Below the pieces are notes generated by a model. It made no database searches. It saw only the letters and a list, made by a program, of their open reading frames with translations, and was not told the DNA's origin. DNA of 64,000 nucleotides from Bradyrhizobium sp. AZCC 1693 (GTDB taxonomy: Bacteria > Pseudomonadota > Alphaproteobacteria > Rhizobiales > Xanthobacteraceae), in contig NZ_JAZHSD010000001.1 of assembly GCF_036924745.1 (NCBI RefSeq), forward strand, positions 3,782,001-3,846,000. The letters run 5' to 3'. Position 1 is the stretch's first letter. Each line of letters begins with the position of its first letter. The position numbers and the translations under genes are program-made. This document shows positions 24,256 through 32,689 of this stretch, in pieces.

Positions 24256-25641
24256 GTGATATCCAAGAAATTAGGTGGGCTTTCACTCGCGGTCGCTGCG
24301 GTCGGGCTGTTTTACGCCACTGCACCCGCGCTCGCCCAGCAAAAGACCATCACCGTCTGGTTCGGCAAGGGCTTTTACAAATCCGAGGACGACGCGCTTC
24401 TCGAAGCGATCAAGAAATTCGAGGCCAAGACCGGCATCAAGGTCGAGCTGTCGCAATACGCCATTCAGGACATGATCCCGAAGACGGTGGCGGCGCTGGA
24501 TTCCGGCACCGTGCCTGATGTCGCCTATTCCGACAGCTATGATGTGCAGGCGCAGGGCAAATGGGCGTTCGAGGGCAAGCTCGAGGACCTCGGCGACATC
24601 CTGACCCCGATGAAGTCGGCGTTCGCGCCGAACACGCTGGAAACCGCGCTGCTCTATAACGACGTCACCAAGAAGAAGGCCTATTACGGCTTTCCGCTGA
24701 AGCAGCAGAGCATGCACGTCCAGATCTGGCAGGACATGCTGGAACAGGCCGGCTTCAAGCAGAGCGACATCCCGACCAAGTGGGAAGATTACTGGTCGTT
24801 CTGGTGCAACAAGGTGCAGCCGGCGATCCGCAAGGCCACCGGCCAGCGCGTCTACGCCGTCGGCCAGCCGATGGGCGTGGAATCCACCGACTCGTTCCAG
24901 TCGTTCTACACCTTCATGGACGCCTACAACGTCAAGCTGGTCGACGACGACGGCAAGCTTCAGGTCGACGATCCCAAGGTGCGGGAAAACCTGATCAAGG
25001 CGATGAAGGATTACACCGATACCTACATCAAGGGATGCACGCCGCCTTCCTCCACCACCTGGAAGGATCCGGACAACAACGTCGCCTTCCACAACAAGAC
25101 GATCGTGATGACGCACAACTTCACGATCTCGATCGCGGCGAAATGGCTCGACGACGCCAACAACCCGGCGCTGACGCCGGAACAGCGCGCGCTCGGCAAG
25201 AAGAACTATGACGAGACCATCATCACCGCCTCGTTCCCGAACAAGCCGGACGGCACGCCGATCAAGTACCGCTCGGACGTCAAGACCGGCCTGATGTTCG
25301 CGGTCGCCAAGAACAAGGCCGAGGGCAAGGAGTTCATCAAGTTCCTGCTGCAGGAAGAGAACGTCCGGCCCTATATCGAGGGCGCGCTCGGCCGCTGGTT
25401 CCCGGTGACGACCGCCAGCCAGCAAAGCCCGTTCTGGCAGGCTGACCGGCATCGCAAGGCGGTGTACAACCAGTTCACCGGCGGCACCACGCCGTTCGAC
25501 TTCACCAAGAACTGGAAGTTCACGATTTTGAACAACGAGAACGTCTGGGCCAAGGCGATGAACCGCGTGGTGAGCGAAAAGGTGCCGGTCGACAAGGCCG
25601 TCGACGAACTGATCGCCCGCATCAAGCAGATCGCGGGTTAG
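24256..25641 (+). CDS. Sugar-type ABC transporter substrate-binding protein
   Basis: A 461-residue extracellular solute-binding protein family 1 member. The signal peptide covers about residues 1-28 (ends PALAQQK), and the mature chain begins ITVWFGKGFYKSED. The GTG start (VISKKLGG) is preceded by GAGGGAG at good spacing; a TTG 15 bp upstream is less likely. It heads a cluster with two permeases. The length and permease types fit uptake of sugars, polyols or similar; the substrate is not decidable. Strong amino-acid conservation with the binding proteins of Bradyrhizobium is my impression only. Confidence 0.87.
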   Translation: MISKKLGGLSLAVAAVGLFYATAPALAQQKTITVWFGKGFYKSEDDALLEAIKKFEAKTGIKVELSQYAIQDMIPKTVAALDSGTVPDVAYSDSYDVQAQGKWAFEGKLEDLGDILTPMKSAFAPNTLETALLYNDVTKKKAYYGFPLKQQSMHVQIWQDMLEQAGFKQSDIPTKWEDYWSFWCNKVQPAIRKATGQRVYAVGQPMGVESTDSFQSFYTFMDAYNVKLVDDDGKLQVDDPKVRENLIKAMKDYTDTYIKGCTPPSSTTWKDPDNNVAFHNKTIVMTHNFTISIAAKWLDDANNPALTPEQRALGKKNYDETIITASFPNKPDGTPIKYRSDVKTGLMFAVAKNKAEGKEFIKFLLQEENVRPYIEGALGRWFPVTTASQQSPFWQADRHRKAVYNQFTGGTTPFDFTKNWKFTILNNENVWAKAMNRVVSEKVPVDKAVDELIARIKQIAG

Positions 25642-25679
25642 GAATAAGCGATGCCGGCCGCCGCGATAGTATGGTCTCC

Positions 25680-25799
25680 GTCGTCCCTGCGAACGCAGGG
25701 ACCCATACGCTGCGGCGGTCGTTTTGAAAAATGCCGGTCGACGACCTTGCGCAACAACAACAGCCTGTGGTTATGGGTCCCTGCGTTCGCAGGGACGAC
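25680..25799. repeat. Dispersed repeat with inverted GTCGTCCCTGCG ends, copy 2
   Basis: Same family as 12472-12599: both ends carry GTCGTCCCTGCGAACGCAGG in inverted orientation. It lies between the binding protein and the first permease, inside what should be one operon. A stable foldback there could lower permease expression relative to the binding protein. Confidence 0.85.
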
Positions 25800-25839
25800 G
25801 GCGTAGCGACGGCCGGCATCTCGTTCTAAGAGTAAACCT

Positions 25840-26712
25840 ATGGCAATCACGCTTTCGGGCGATCACGCAATAGCAAGCCCGCCCCTCTCCGCCCGCCTGA
25901 CGACGCCGCAAGTCTGGGGCATCGTGCTGCTCGCCCCCTATATCCTCGTGTTCCTGGCCTTCGTGGTCTATCCGGTCGGCTACGGGCTCTGGCTGGCGCG
26001 GCAGCCGGCGAGCTATGTCGCGCTCTGGCACGACCCGATCTTCGCGCGCGCCGCGGTCAACACGCTGATCTTCCTCGTGATCGGCATCAATATAAAAATG
26101 CTGATCGCGCTGTTCCTGTCCGGCTTCTTCGCGCAGCAGCGCACCTGGATCAAATGGCTGTCGGTGCTGTTCATCCTGCCCTGGGCGGTGCCGTCGATCC
26201 CGACCATCCTCTCCGTGCGCTTCATGTTCAATCCGGAATGGGGCGTGATCAACCAGCTGATCTTCAGATTCACCGGCGAGGACGGCCCGAACTGGCTGAA
26301 CGATCCGGCGGTGGCGCTCAGCATGGCGATCGGCGTGCACATCTGGAAATCGCTGCCGTTCTGGACGCTGATCCTGATGACCGGGCGGCTCGCGATCTCG
26401 CATGACCTGTATGAGGCCGCCGAGGTCGACGGCGCGAGCTGGTCGCAGAAATTCCGCTACATCACCTGGCCGTCGATGCAGACGCTCTACATCACCTGCA
26501 CGCTGCTCTCGATGATCTGGACGCTCGGCGACTTCAACAGCGTCTACCTGCTCACCGGCGGCGGCCCCGCCGACCTCACCCATGTGCTGGCTACCCTTGG
26601 CATCCGCTATCTCCGGCTCGACCAGCTCTCGCTTGCGATGGCGTCGATCGTCTGCGCGCTGCCGTTCGTGCTGCCGCTGGTCTATTTTATGATGAAACGG
26701 TTGTCGCGATGA
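25840..26712 (+). CDS. Sugar-type ABC transporter permease 1 (MalF-like)
   Basis: A 290-residue inner-membrane permease with about six membrane segments. The coupling loop is LYEAAEVDGASWSQKFRYI near residue 190, the EAA motif of CUT1 sugar permeases. It overlaps the next permease by 4 bp (ATGA), so the two are translated together. It is separated from the binding-protein gene by the inverted repeat unit. Confidence 0.9.
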   Translation: MAITLSGDHAIASPPLSARLTTPQVWGIVLLAPYILVFLAFVVYPVGYGLWLARQPASYVALWHDPIFARAAVNTLIFLVIGINIKMLIALFLSGFFAQQRTWIKWLSVLFILPWAVPSIPTILSVRFMFNPEWGVINQLIFRFTGEDGPNWLNDPAVALSMAIGVHIWKSLPFWTLILMTGRLAISHDLYEAAEVDGASWSQKFRYITWPSMQTLYITCTLLSMIWTLGDFNSVYLLTGGGPADLTHVLATLGIRYLRLDQLSLAMASIVCALPFVLPLVYFMMKRLSR

Positions 26713-27560
26713 AGCTGCCAACACTCCGCGAAGTCGGCACCGAAACGAAGCTGCTGCTGATCGGCATTCCCGTGTTCATCTGGACCATGGTGCCGATCTA
26801 CCACATGTTCCTGTTCGCGATCTCGCCGAAGGAAGATGCGTTCTCGGGCAAGCTGTGGCCCACGCATCCGACGCTGAACAATTTCAGCATCGTGTTCCAC
26901 CAGCAGCATTACTTCCTGCGCGATTTCTGGATCCAGTTCTTCAATTCGGTCGTGATCGCGCTGTCGGCGGGCGCGCTGACCTTGATGATCGCGACCGCGG
27001 CCGCGTTCTCGATCTCGCGGCTGCGCGTTCCCGGCGGGCGCTGGGTGATGAACCTCGCGCTGTTCACCTATTTCATCCCGGCGGCGTTCCTCGCCGTGCC
27101 GATGTACCGGACCATGGGCAATTACGGCCTCCTCAACAATCACTGGTCGCTGATTCTCGCGATGGTGACGATTGCGTCTCCTTACGCGATCTGGGTGCTG
27201 AAGCAGGCCTCCGACAAGCTGCCGGTCGAGCTGGATGAAGCCGCCACCATGGACGGCGCGACGACGCTGCAATTGTTCCGCCTGGTCTATGTACCCTTGA
27301 TGATGCCCTCGCTGGTCGCGATCGGCACCTATGCGATCCTGCTCGCCTGGAACGAATATCTCTACGCCTTCCTGCTGCTCTCCAAGGACACCGAGATCAC
27401 GCTCCCCGTTGCGCTCGGCAACTTCCTGGCCGCGGACGACTCGCCGTGGGAATTGCTGATGACCACCGGCTTCATTTACGCGCTGCCGCCGGCCGCGATC
27501 TACTACGCATTCAAGCGCTACATGGTGGGAGGATTGACCGCAGGCGCCGTGAAGTCGTGA
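26709..27560 (+). CDS. Sugar-type ABC transporter permease 2 (MalG-like)
   Basis: A 283-residue permease with about six membrane segments and the EAA loop ELDEAATMDGATTLQLFRLV near residue 178, typical of the MalG-type partner. It ends the plus-strand cluster. No ATPase gene follows; the next gene is convergent. CUT1 systems can borrow a shared ATPase such as MsmX or UgpC in other bacteria, so the system may still work. Confidence 0.9.
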   Translation: MKLPTLREVGTETKLLLIGIPVFIWTMVPIYHMFLFAISPKEDAFSGKLWPTHPTLNNFSIVFHQQHYFLRDFWIQFFNSVVIALSAGALTLMIATAAAFSISRLRVPGGRWVMNLALFTYFIPAAFLAVPMYRTMGNYGLLNNHWSLILAMVTIASPYAIWVLKQASDKLPVELDEAATMDGATTLQLFRLVYVPLMMPSLVAIGTYAILLAWNEYLYAFLLLSKDTEITLPVALGNFLAADDSPWELLMTTGFIYALPPAAIYYAFKRYMVGGLTAGAVKS

Positions 27561-27566
27561 GGCGGC

Positions 27567-27968
27567 TTATGGCTTGACGTTGAGGCGGAAGCTAAACCGC
27601 TTGACGATTGACGCGTCGCCTTCGAAATGACGCCAGTATTTCAGCGCGACCTCGCCGCTGCCGGCCTGCTTGGCCCTGAAGTCGAACGAGACCTGGCCGG
27701 CGGAGCCCATGGGACCGCGGGAAGGATGCGCCTCCGATCCGGCTTCCTCCACGACGTCCCGATCGAGACGATCAATCGCCCAGCGGTAGCCGGTGGTCGC
27801 GTTTTCCGGCAGCGTAAGGCGAACGCTCTCGCCGACGCGCAAATCTACCGTCCGCTCGTTGTCCGCCTCGGTCAGTGACTGCATGACATGGACCTTCCCG
27901 GTCTCGGCGGCGACCGCACCGCTGTCGTGCAATGAAAGGATCGCACCCAACAGCGCGGCAACGCGCAT
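27567..27968 (-). CDS. Chagasin/I42-family cysteine peptidase inhibitor
   Basis: A 133-residue protein with a signal peptide (about residues 1-22, MRVAALLGAILSL...) and an Ig-like beta domain. The diagnostic loop NATTGYRW occurs at 56-63, and the third loop region reads GEVALKYWRHFEG; these insert into papain-type active sites in the family. An in-frame TTG 27 bp upstream could also be the start. The gene lies directly downstream of a papain-like protease gene on the same strand, so the pair probably forms an enzyme-inhibitor unit. Confidence 0.85.
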   Translation of the reverse strand: MRVAALLGAILSLHDSGAVAAETGKVHVMQSLTEADNERTVDLRVGESVRLTLPENATTGYRWAIDRLDRDVVEEAGSEAHPSRGPMGSAGQVSFDFRAKQAGSGEVALKYWRHFEGDASIVKRFSFRLNVKP

Positions 27969-28016
27969 CAGCTCAGCAAGGTTCCATCCGCTCAAGGGGC
28001 CGTCAAGCTCCCTGCC

Positions 28017-28847
28017 TCAGAGCGTCACGCCGTAACTCTCGTTGAAGAATCCGGCATTGATATAGGCCTCGCTGGCATAGGCAAAGCCCTTGTCGCCCCA
28101 AGCCGTACCCCAACTGTTGCGGATGATGAAGCGGCGGTCGGCGGTATATCCGACGCAGCAGACGCAATGGCCGCCGCGAACCGTCGCCGGCATGAAGGTG
28201 TCGAGCTTGCCCTGGGTCGCGGTCGCGTTGTCCCAGGTATGGTCGACATTGAGCGCCACCAGGATCGGCCCATGGCTCGCCAGCCAGGAACGCCAGCTCG
28301 CGAAATTGCGCTGCATGTTGACGTAGGAGACGATCTTCCGCGTCGCCGCCGCGGCGTAGAATACGTTCTCGTCGTCCAGATACATGTTGGTCTTGATATG
28401 GAAGGGCAGCACCGCCTCCGGCACCGCGCCGTATCTGCGCAGGATGTCCAGCGCGGCCTTCAGGCTGGTGCCGGCGCCTTCGATCATCGTTTCCGGCCTG
28501 GAGGTGAATTCGTCGGTCTCCTTCGACGCCATCCAGGTAAACCGCGGCGACAGTTTCGCGTTCTGGGCGAGCCTGCCCGCCTTGACGAAATGATAGCGGG
28601 CAACGCCGTCAGTCGAACCCCAGCCGACGCAGGAGCCGGTCGATTCCTGATTGCCGATATCCCACCAGGGCTGTCGAAGATCGACGCTGGCGGGCGCCGC
28701 CAGCGGGGCGGCCACCGCTCCGGCGGCGATGACGTCGGACGGCGCCCAGTCGGTTTCGGTATTGCGCGAGGGCACCACATTGCAAATGCGATGCGTCTCC
28801 GGCCTTGTGGAGGATGACTTGTCGAGGACCTTCTTGGACTTGGCCAT
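28017..28847 (-). CDS. Papain-like (C1 family) cysteine protease
   Basis: A 276-residue peptidase. The active-site set is complete: Q67 and C73 in NQESTGSCVGWG, H227 in RGGHCVCC and N244 in IIRNSWGTAWGDKGF. There is no signal peptide and no long inhibitory propeptide; about 55 residues of low-order sequence precede VDLRQPWWDIGNQ. I chose the ATG giving MAKSKKVLD, which has AGGAG at good spacing, over an upstream ATG (MSTGEFI). It is followed after 48 bp by a chagasin-like inhibitor gene. The substrate is unknown. Confidence 0.9.
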   Translation of the reverse strand: MAKSKKVLDKSSSTRPETHRICNVVPSRNTETDWAPSDVIAAGAVAAPLAAPASVDLRQPWWDIGNQESTGSCVGWGSTDGVARYHFVKAGRLAQNAKLSPRFTWMASKETDEFTSRPETMIEGAGTSLKAALDILRRYGAVPEAVLPFHIKTNMYLDDENVFYAAAATRKIVSYVNMQRNFASWRSWLASHGPILVALNVDHTWDNATATQGKLDTFMPATVRGGHCVCCVGYTADRRFIIRNSWGTAWGDKGFAYASEAYINAGFFNESYGVTL

Positions 28848-28993
28848 AATGAATTCTCCTGTTGACATGATGAACCACGCGAAAACCGCGTGAGGCCGAC
28901 AAGAATTTTCGAAACGACTTCCAAATCAGAACGCCATCATTTCTGCGTTGCAACGAAAGCAAAGGAGTATGAACTGGCGCACGTTTAGATAGA

Positions 28994-29011
28994 AAATCGT
29001 CCGCACGATTT
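28994..29011 (-). terminator. Possible terminator after potGHI
   Basis: Arms AAATCGT/ACGATTT with a 4-nt loop, followed on the minus strand by a short T-run. It lies about 50 bp past the potI stop. A modest hairpin, so a weak call. Confidence 0.4.
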
Positions 29012-29062
29012 CGTGATGGCGCGCAGTCCGGGCATCGGAGCTTTGCGAAAGTGGCCGGCGGC

Positions 29063-29878
29063 TTACAGCGGCGCCGCGCTCTCGCCCTGCGAACTCGACA
29101 GTTTCGAGGCCAGCGAAGCGATCACGATCACCACCGCGATCAGCGCGATCACCATGGTGCAGATCGCATTGATCTCGGGCTTCACTCCCAAGCGCACCTC
29201 GGAATAGATCCGGATCGGCAGCGTCGCCGAGCCCGGACCGGTGGTGAAACTCGCGATCACGACATCGTCGAGCGAGAGCGTGAAGGCGAGCATCCATCCG
29301 GCGGCAATCGCCGGAATGATCAGCGGCAAGGTCACCGAGAGAAAGGCATGCACCGCATCGCAGCCGAGATCCATCGCCGCCTCTTCCAGGCTGCGGTCGA
29401 TCGAGGCGAGGCGCGACTGCACCACCACGGTGACGAAGCATATGGTCAGCGTGGTGTGGGCGATCGTCACCGTCCAGAAGCCGCGCTCGGCGTTCAGCGC
29501 CACGAACAGCAGCAGCAGAGAAAGCCCCGAGATCACCTCCGGCATTACCAGCGGCGCATAGAGCATCCCGGAAAACAGCGACCGGCCCCTGAAGCGCTCG
29601 CCGCGGACCAGCCCCACGGCTGCCAGCGTGCCGAGCAGCGTTGCGATCGTGGCGGAAACCGCAGCGACACGAAGGCTCATCCATGCCGCATCCAGCATCG
29701 CGCGGTCGTTGAAGAATTCGTAATACCAGCGCAGCGACCAGCCGCCCCACACCGTGACCAGCCGCGAGGCGTTGAAGGAATAGATGATCAGGATCACGAT
29801 CGGCAGGTACAGAAACGCCATCCCGAGCGCGAGCGCGGTGATGTTGAACGGCGACATCTTGCCGACCTTGCGGGCCAT
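29063..29878 (-). CDS. potI: Polyamine-type ABC transporter permease PotI/PotC-like
   Basis: A 271-residue inner-membrane permease with about six membrane segments. The coupling loop is RSLEEAAMDLGCDAVHAFLS near residue 155, with the EAA motif. The start ATG overlaps the potH stop (TGATG). It is the third gene of potG-potH-potI. A longer frame reading into potH in another phase is rejected. Polyamine (putrescine) specificity is inferred from the overall family and gene order. Confidence 0.87.
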   Translation of the reverse strand: MARKVGKMSPFNITALALGMAFLYLPIVILIIYSFNASRLVTVWGGWSLRWYYEFFNDRAMLDAAWMSLRVAAVSATIATLLGTLAAVGLVRGERFRGRSLFSGMLYAPLVMPEVISGLSLLLLFVALNAERGFWTVTIAHTTLTICFVTVVVQSRLASIDRSLEEAAMDLGCDAVHAFLSVTLPLIIPAIAAGWMLAFTLSLDDVVIASFTTGPGSATLPIRIYSEVRLGVKPEINAICTMVIALIAVVIVIASLASKLSSSQGESAAPL

Positions 29879-30792
29879 CAATTTGCCCCTTCGAGTTGAC
29901 GGCGTTGCAGCCGGTCGTAGAGCAACAATGGCGGCACCAGCAGCACCAGCAACGCGACCGCAGCGGCGGCGGCGACCGGCCAGTCCTTGTTGGTGAAGAA
30001 TTCCAGCCACAGCGTCTGGCCAATCATCATCGACCCGGAGCCGGCGAGCAGATCGGGGATCACGAACTCGCCGACGATCGGGATGAAGCACAACAGCGCA
30101 CCGGCGCCGACCCCCGGCAAGGACAGCGGAAACGTCACCAGCCAGAACGCTCTCCCCGGCGACGCGCCGAGGTCGCTTGCGGCTTCCAGCAGCGAGGGAT
30201 CCATCTTGGCCAGCGTCGCATAGAGCGGCAGGATCATGAACGGCAGGTAGGAATAGACGATGCCGATATACATCGCGGTGTCGGTCGAGAGCCACACCAC
30301 CGGCGTCGAGACCAGATGCAACGCGAGCAGAACTTTATTCAGCAGGCCGTCATGCTGCAAAATATTGATCCAGGCGTAGATGCGGATCAGGAACGAGGTC
30401 CAGAACGGAATGATTACCAGCATCATCGCAATCGCCTGCCAGCGTTGCGGCAGCCGCGCCATGCCATAGGCGATGGGGTAGCCGATCAGCAGCAGGATCA
30501 ATGTCGAGGTCACCGCGACGACGAGGCTGCGCAAATAAGAGCTGATGTAGAGGCTGTCCGAGACCAGCAGCCTGAAATTATCCAGCGAGAGCTGCGCGAA
30601 CGCCGCCTGGATCGCCGCCCACCCTTCCGTGAAATCGAACACCGGCACGTATGGCGGCTGCGCGATCGCGGTCTGCGACAGGCTGATCTTCAGCACGAAG
30701 CCGAACGGCACCAGGAAGAACAGCACCATCCACAAATATGGTGCGATGGCGGCATAGCGCGCCGGCTGCGCGAAGATGCGGCGTCCGCTCAT
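29878..30792 (-). CDS. potH: Polyamine-type ABC transporter permease PotH/PotB-like
   Basis: A 304-residue permease. The ATG giving MSGRRIFAQP overlaps the potG stop by 4 bp (ATGA), so I prefer it to the start 18 bp upstream. The EAA loop reads SLLEAASDLGASPGRAFWLV near residue 190. The longer N-terminal cytoplasmic stretch and order after potG are typical for PotH. With PotI it should form the transmembrane channel. Confidence 0.88.
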   Translation of the reverse strand: MSGRRIFAQPARYAAIAPYLWMVLFFLVPFGFVLKISLSQTAIAQPPYVPVFDFTEGWAAIQAAFAQLSLDNFRLLVSDSLYISSYLRSLVVAVTSTLILLLIGYPIAYGMARLPQRWQAIAMMLVIIPFWTSFLIRIYAWINILQHDGLLNKVLLALHLVSTPVVWLSTDTAMYIGIVYSYLPFMILPLYATLAKMDPSLLEAASDLGASPGRAFWLVTFPLSLPGVGAGALLCFIPIVGEFVIPDLLAGSGSMMIGQTLWLEFFTNKDWPVAAAAAVALLVLLVPPLLLYDRLQRRQLEGAN

Positions 30793-31982
30793 CGCTCCAG
30801 CACCACGCAATCATCGGGCGTGAACCACGCCACCACGCGCTGACCCACGCTATAGGTATCCCTGTCGAGCCGCACGGTATTGGCCATCGACGAGCGCACC
30901 ACCGCGCCGGAATCGAGATTGAGCTTGTAGACGGTCGAGCCGCCGAGATAGCCGACATCGGTGACGGCGCCGTCGAGCCGGTTGATCGCCTGCGAATTGA
31001 CCGCGTCCGACGCCGGGCCGCGGCGCGACAATTTTACCTTCTCGGGGCGGATCGCGACCGTGACGGCGGTCTTGGTGATCGGCTGGCGCGGCTCCGCGAC
31101 CACGATGGCGCCGCCATCCCGGGTCGCAACCGTCAGGCGATGATGCTCATGCGAGGTGACTTCGCCCTCGAACAGGTTGACGTCGCCGACGAACTCGGCG
31201 ACCCAGCGCGAAGCCGGCGCCTCATAAAGGTCGCGCGGGGTCGCCACCTGCTCCAGCCGTCCGGCGTCCATCACGCCGATTCTGTTGGCCATCGTCATCG
31301 CCTCTTCCTGGTCGTGGGTGACGATGATGAAGGTCATGCCGAGCCGGCGCTGCAGCTCCATCAATTCCAGTTGCGTGCTTTCGCGCAGCTTCTTGTCGAG
31401 CGCCGCCAGGGGTTCGTCGAGCAGCAGAACCTTGGGCCGCCGCGCCAGCGAGCGCGCCAGCGCCACGCGCTGCTTCTGGCCGCCGGAAAGCTGATCGGGC
31501 TTGCGCTTTTCCATGCCATCAAGCTTGACCAGCGCCACCATCTCGGCCACGCGAGTGTCGATGGCGGCGCGCGACATGCCAGCGCGCTTCAGCCCGAACG
31601 CGATATTGTCCCGCACGTTGAGATGCGGAAACAGCGCGTAGTTCTGGAACATCATGTTGACCGGCCGTTCATGCGGCAGGACCGGCGCGATGTCGCGGCC
31701 GTCAAGCAGGATGCGGCCCTCGTCCGGCGGCTCGAAGCCGGCAAGCATTCTGAGCAGCGTGGTCTTGCCGCAGCCGCTCGGACCCAATAGCGCAAAGAAC
31801 TCGCCCGCCCGGATGTCGAGCGAGAGCCGGTCCACCGCAAGGAAACTGCCGAAATTCCTGGAGACTCCCTCGATCCGGAGCAACGGCAAGTCGCCGGCCG
31901 CATCGGTCGGCGGTGTGGGCCCCGCCGGCGTCGCAGGCACATCGGTTTTCGGTGCGTCGATTTCCGGCGATTCCTCGGTCAT
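30789..31982 (-). CDS. potG: Polyamine-type ABC transporter ATPase PotG/PotA-like
   Basis: A 397-residue ATPase. The N-terminal 33 residues are a proline/acid-rich tail. Then come Walker A GPSGCGKTT near residue 68, the signature LSGGQKQRVALARSLA, Walker B VLLLDEPLAALD and the switch histidine in IIVTHDQEEAM. The C-terminal third is a TOBE-type domain (VAIRPEKVKLSRR). I set the start at the ATG giving MTEESPEIDA. It is the first gene of the operon. No polyamine-binding-protein gene (potF) adjoins it. Confidence 0.92.
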   Translation of the reverse strand: MTEESPEIDAPKTDVPATPAGPTPPTDAAGDLPLLRIEGVSRNFGSFLAVDRLSLDIRAGEFFALLGPSGCGKTTLLRMLAGFEPPDEGRILLDGRDIAPVLPHERPVNMMFQNYALFPHLNVRDNIAFGLKRAGMSRAAIDTRVAEMVALVKLDGMEKRKPDQLSGGQKQRVALARSLARRPKVLLLDEPLAALDKKLRESTQLELMELQRRLGMTFIIVTHDQEEAMTMANRIGVMDAGRLEQVATPRDLYEAPASRWVAEFVGDVNLFEGEVTSHEHHRLTVATRDGGAIVVAEPRQPITKTAVTVAIRPEKVKLSRRGPASDAVNSQAINRLDGAVTDVGYLGGSTVYKLNLDSGAVVRSSMANTVRLDRDTYSVGQRVVAWFTPDDCVVLER

Positions 31983-32154
31983 GCCACCTGCCAGCCCCCG
32001 TCGTGGCCGCACGCTAGCGGCGGATCGGCTTCCGCTCAACGCCTCGCAACGCGTGAGCCACAATATTATGGATGCCGCCGCTCCCCGCTCTGGTAAGGTT
32101 CGAAGCCGCCAGAAAACCCGCCTTTGCGCGCGGTAAGAAAGTTCGGGGAGGAAC

Positions 32155-32658
32155 ATGATGATCGTTCGCAATCTGCCGGCCATCACGGCGATCTCTTGCC
32201 TGCTCGCCGGCCCGGCCGCCGCCCAGGACGCGCTCGTGACCTACAAGTCGCTGAGCCCTGAACTGGCGCAGGATCTGGCCAAAGCAACACTGGCGGATTG
32301 CCGAAAGCGCGGCTTTCAGGTGACGGTCGCCGTCGTCGACCGCTTCGGCGTCACGCAGGTTCTGCTGCGCGACCGATTCGCCGGCCCCCACACGGTGTCG
32401 ACCGCTTCGGGCAAGGCATGGACCGCGGCCAGTTTTCGCACCAGCACGACCGAACTCAACGCCATCAGCCAGCCCGGCACGATGCAGGCCGGAATTCGCC
32501 AACTGCCCGGCGCGGTCATCGTCGGTGGCGGAGTGACGGTTGAAGCGGCAGGCTCGCTGCTCGGCGCCGTCGGCGTGTCCGGAGCTCCCGGCGGCGACGC
32601 GGACGAGGCCTGCGCCAAGGCGGGCATCGACGCCGTACGCGACAAGCTCGATTTCTAA
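32155..32658 (+). CDS. GlcG/HbpS family heme-binding-like protein, secreted
   Basis: A 167-residue protein with a signal peptide (about 1-23, ending GPAAAQD) and a GlcG/HbpS (DUF336) domain. LTYKSLSPELA-type helices, VTVAVVDRFGVTQVLLRD and GAVIVGGGVTVEA with GAVGVSGAPGGDADEACAKAG are the family hallmarks. Family members bind heme or small molecules; the exact role here is unknown. A GGGAGG ribosome-binding site precedes the ATG. It is divergent from potG. Confidence 0.88.
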   Translation: MMIVRNLPAITAISCLLAGPAAAQDALVTYKSLSPELAQDLAKATLADCRKRGFQVTVAVVDRFGVTQVLLRDRFAGPHTVSTASGKAWTAASFRTSTTELNAISQPGTMQAGIRQLPGAVIVGGGVTVEAAGSLLGAVGVSGAPGGDADEACAKAGIDAVRDKLDF

Positions 32659-32689
32659 ACGACGCCATCGCGCCCCAACGACAACAACA

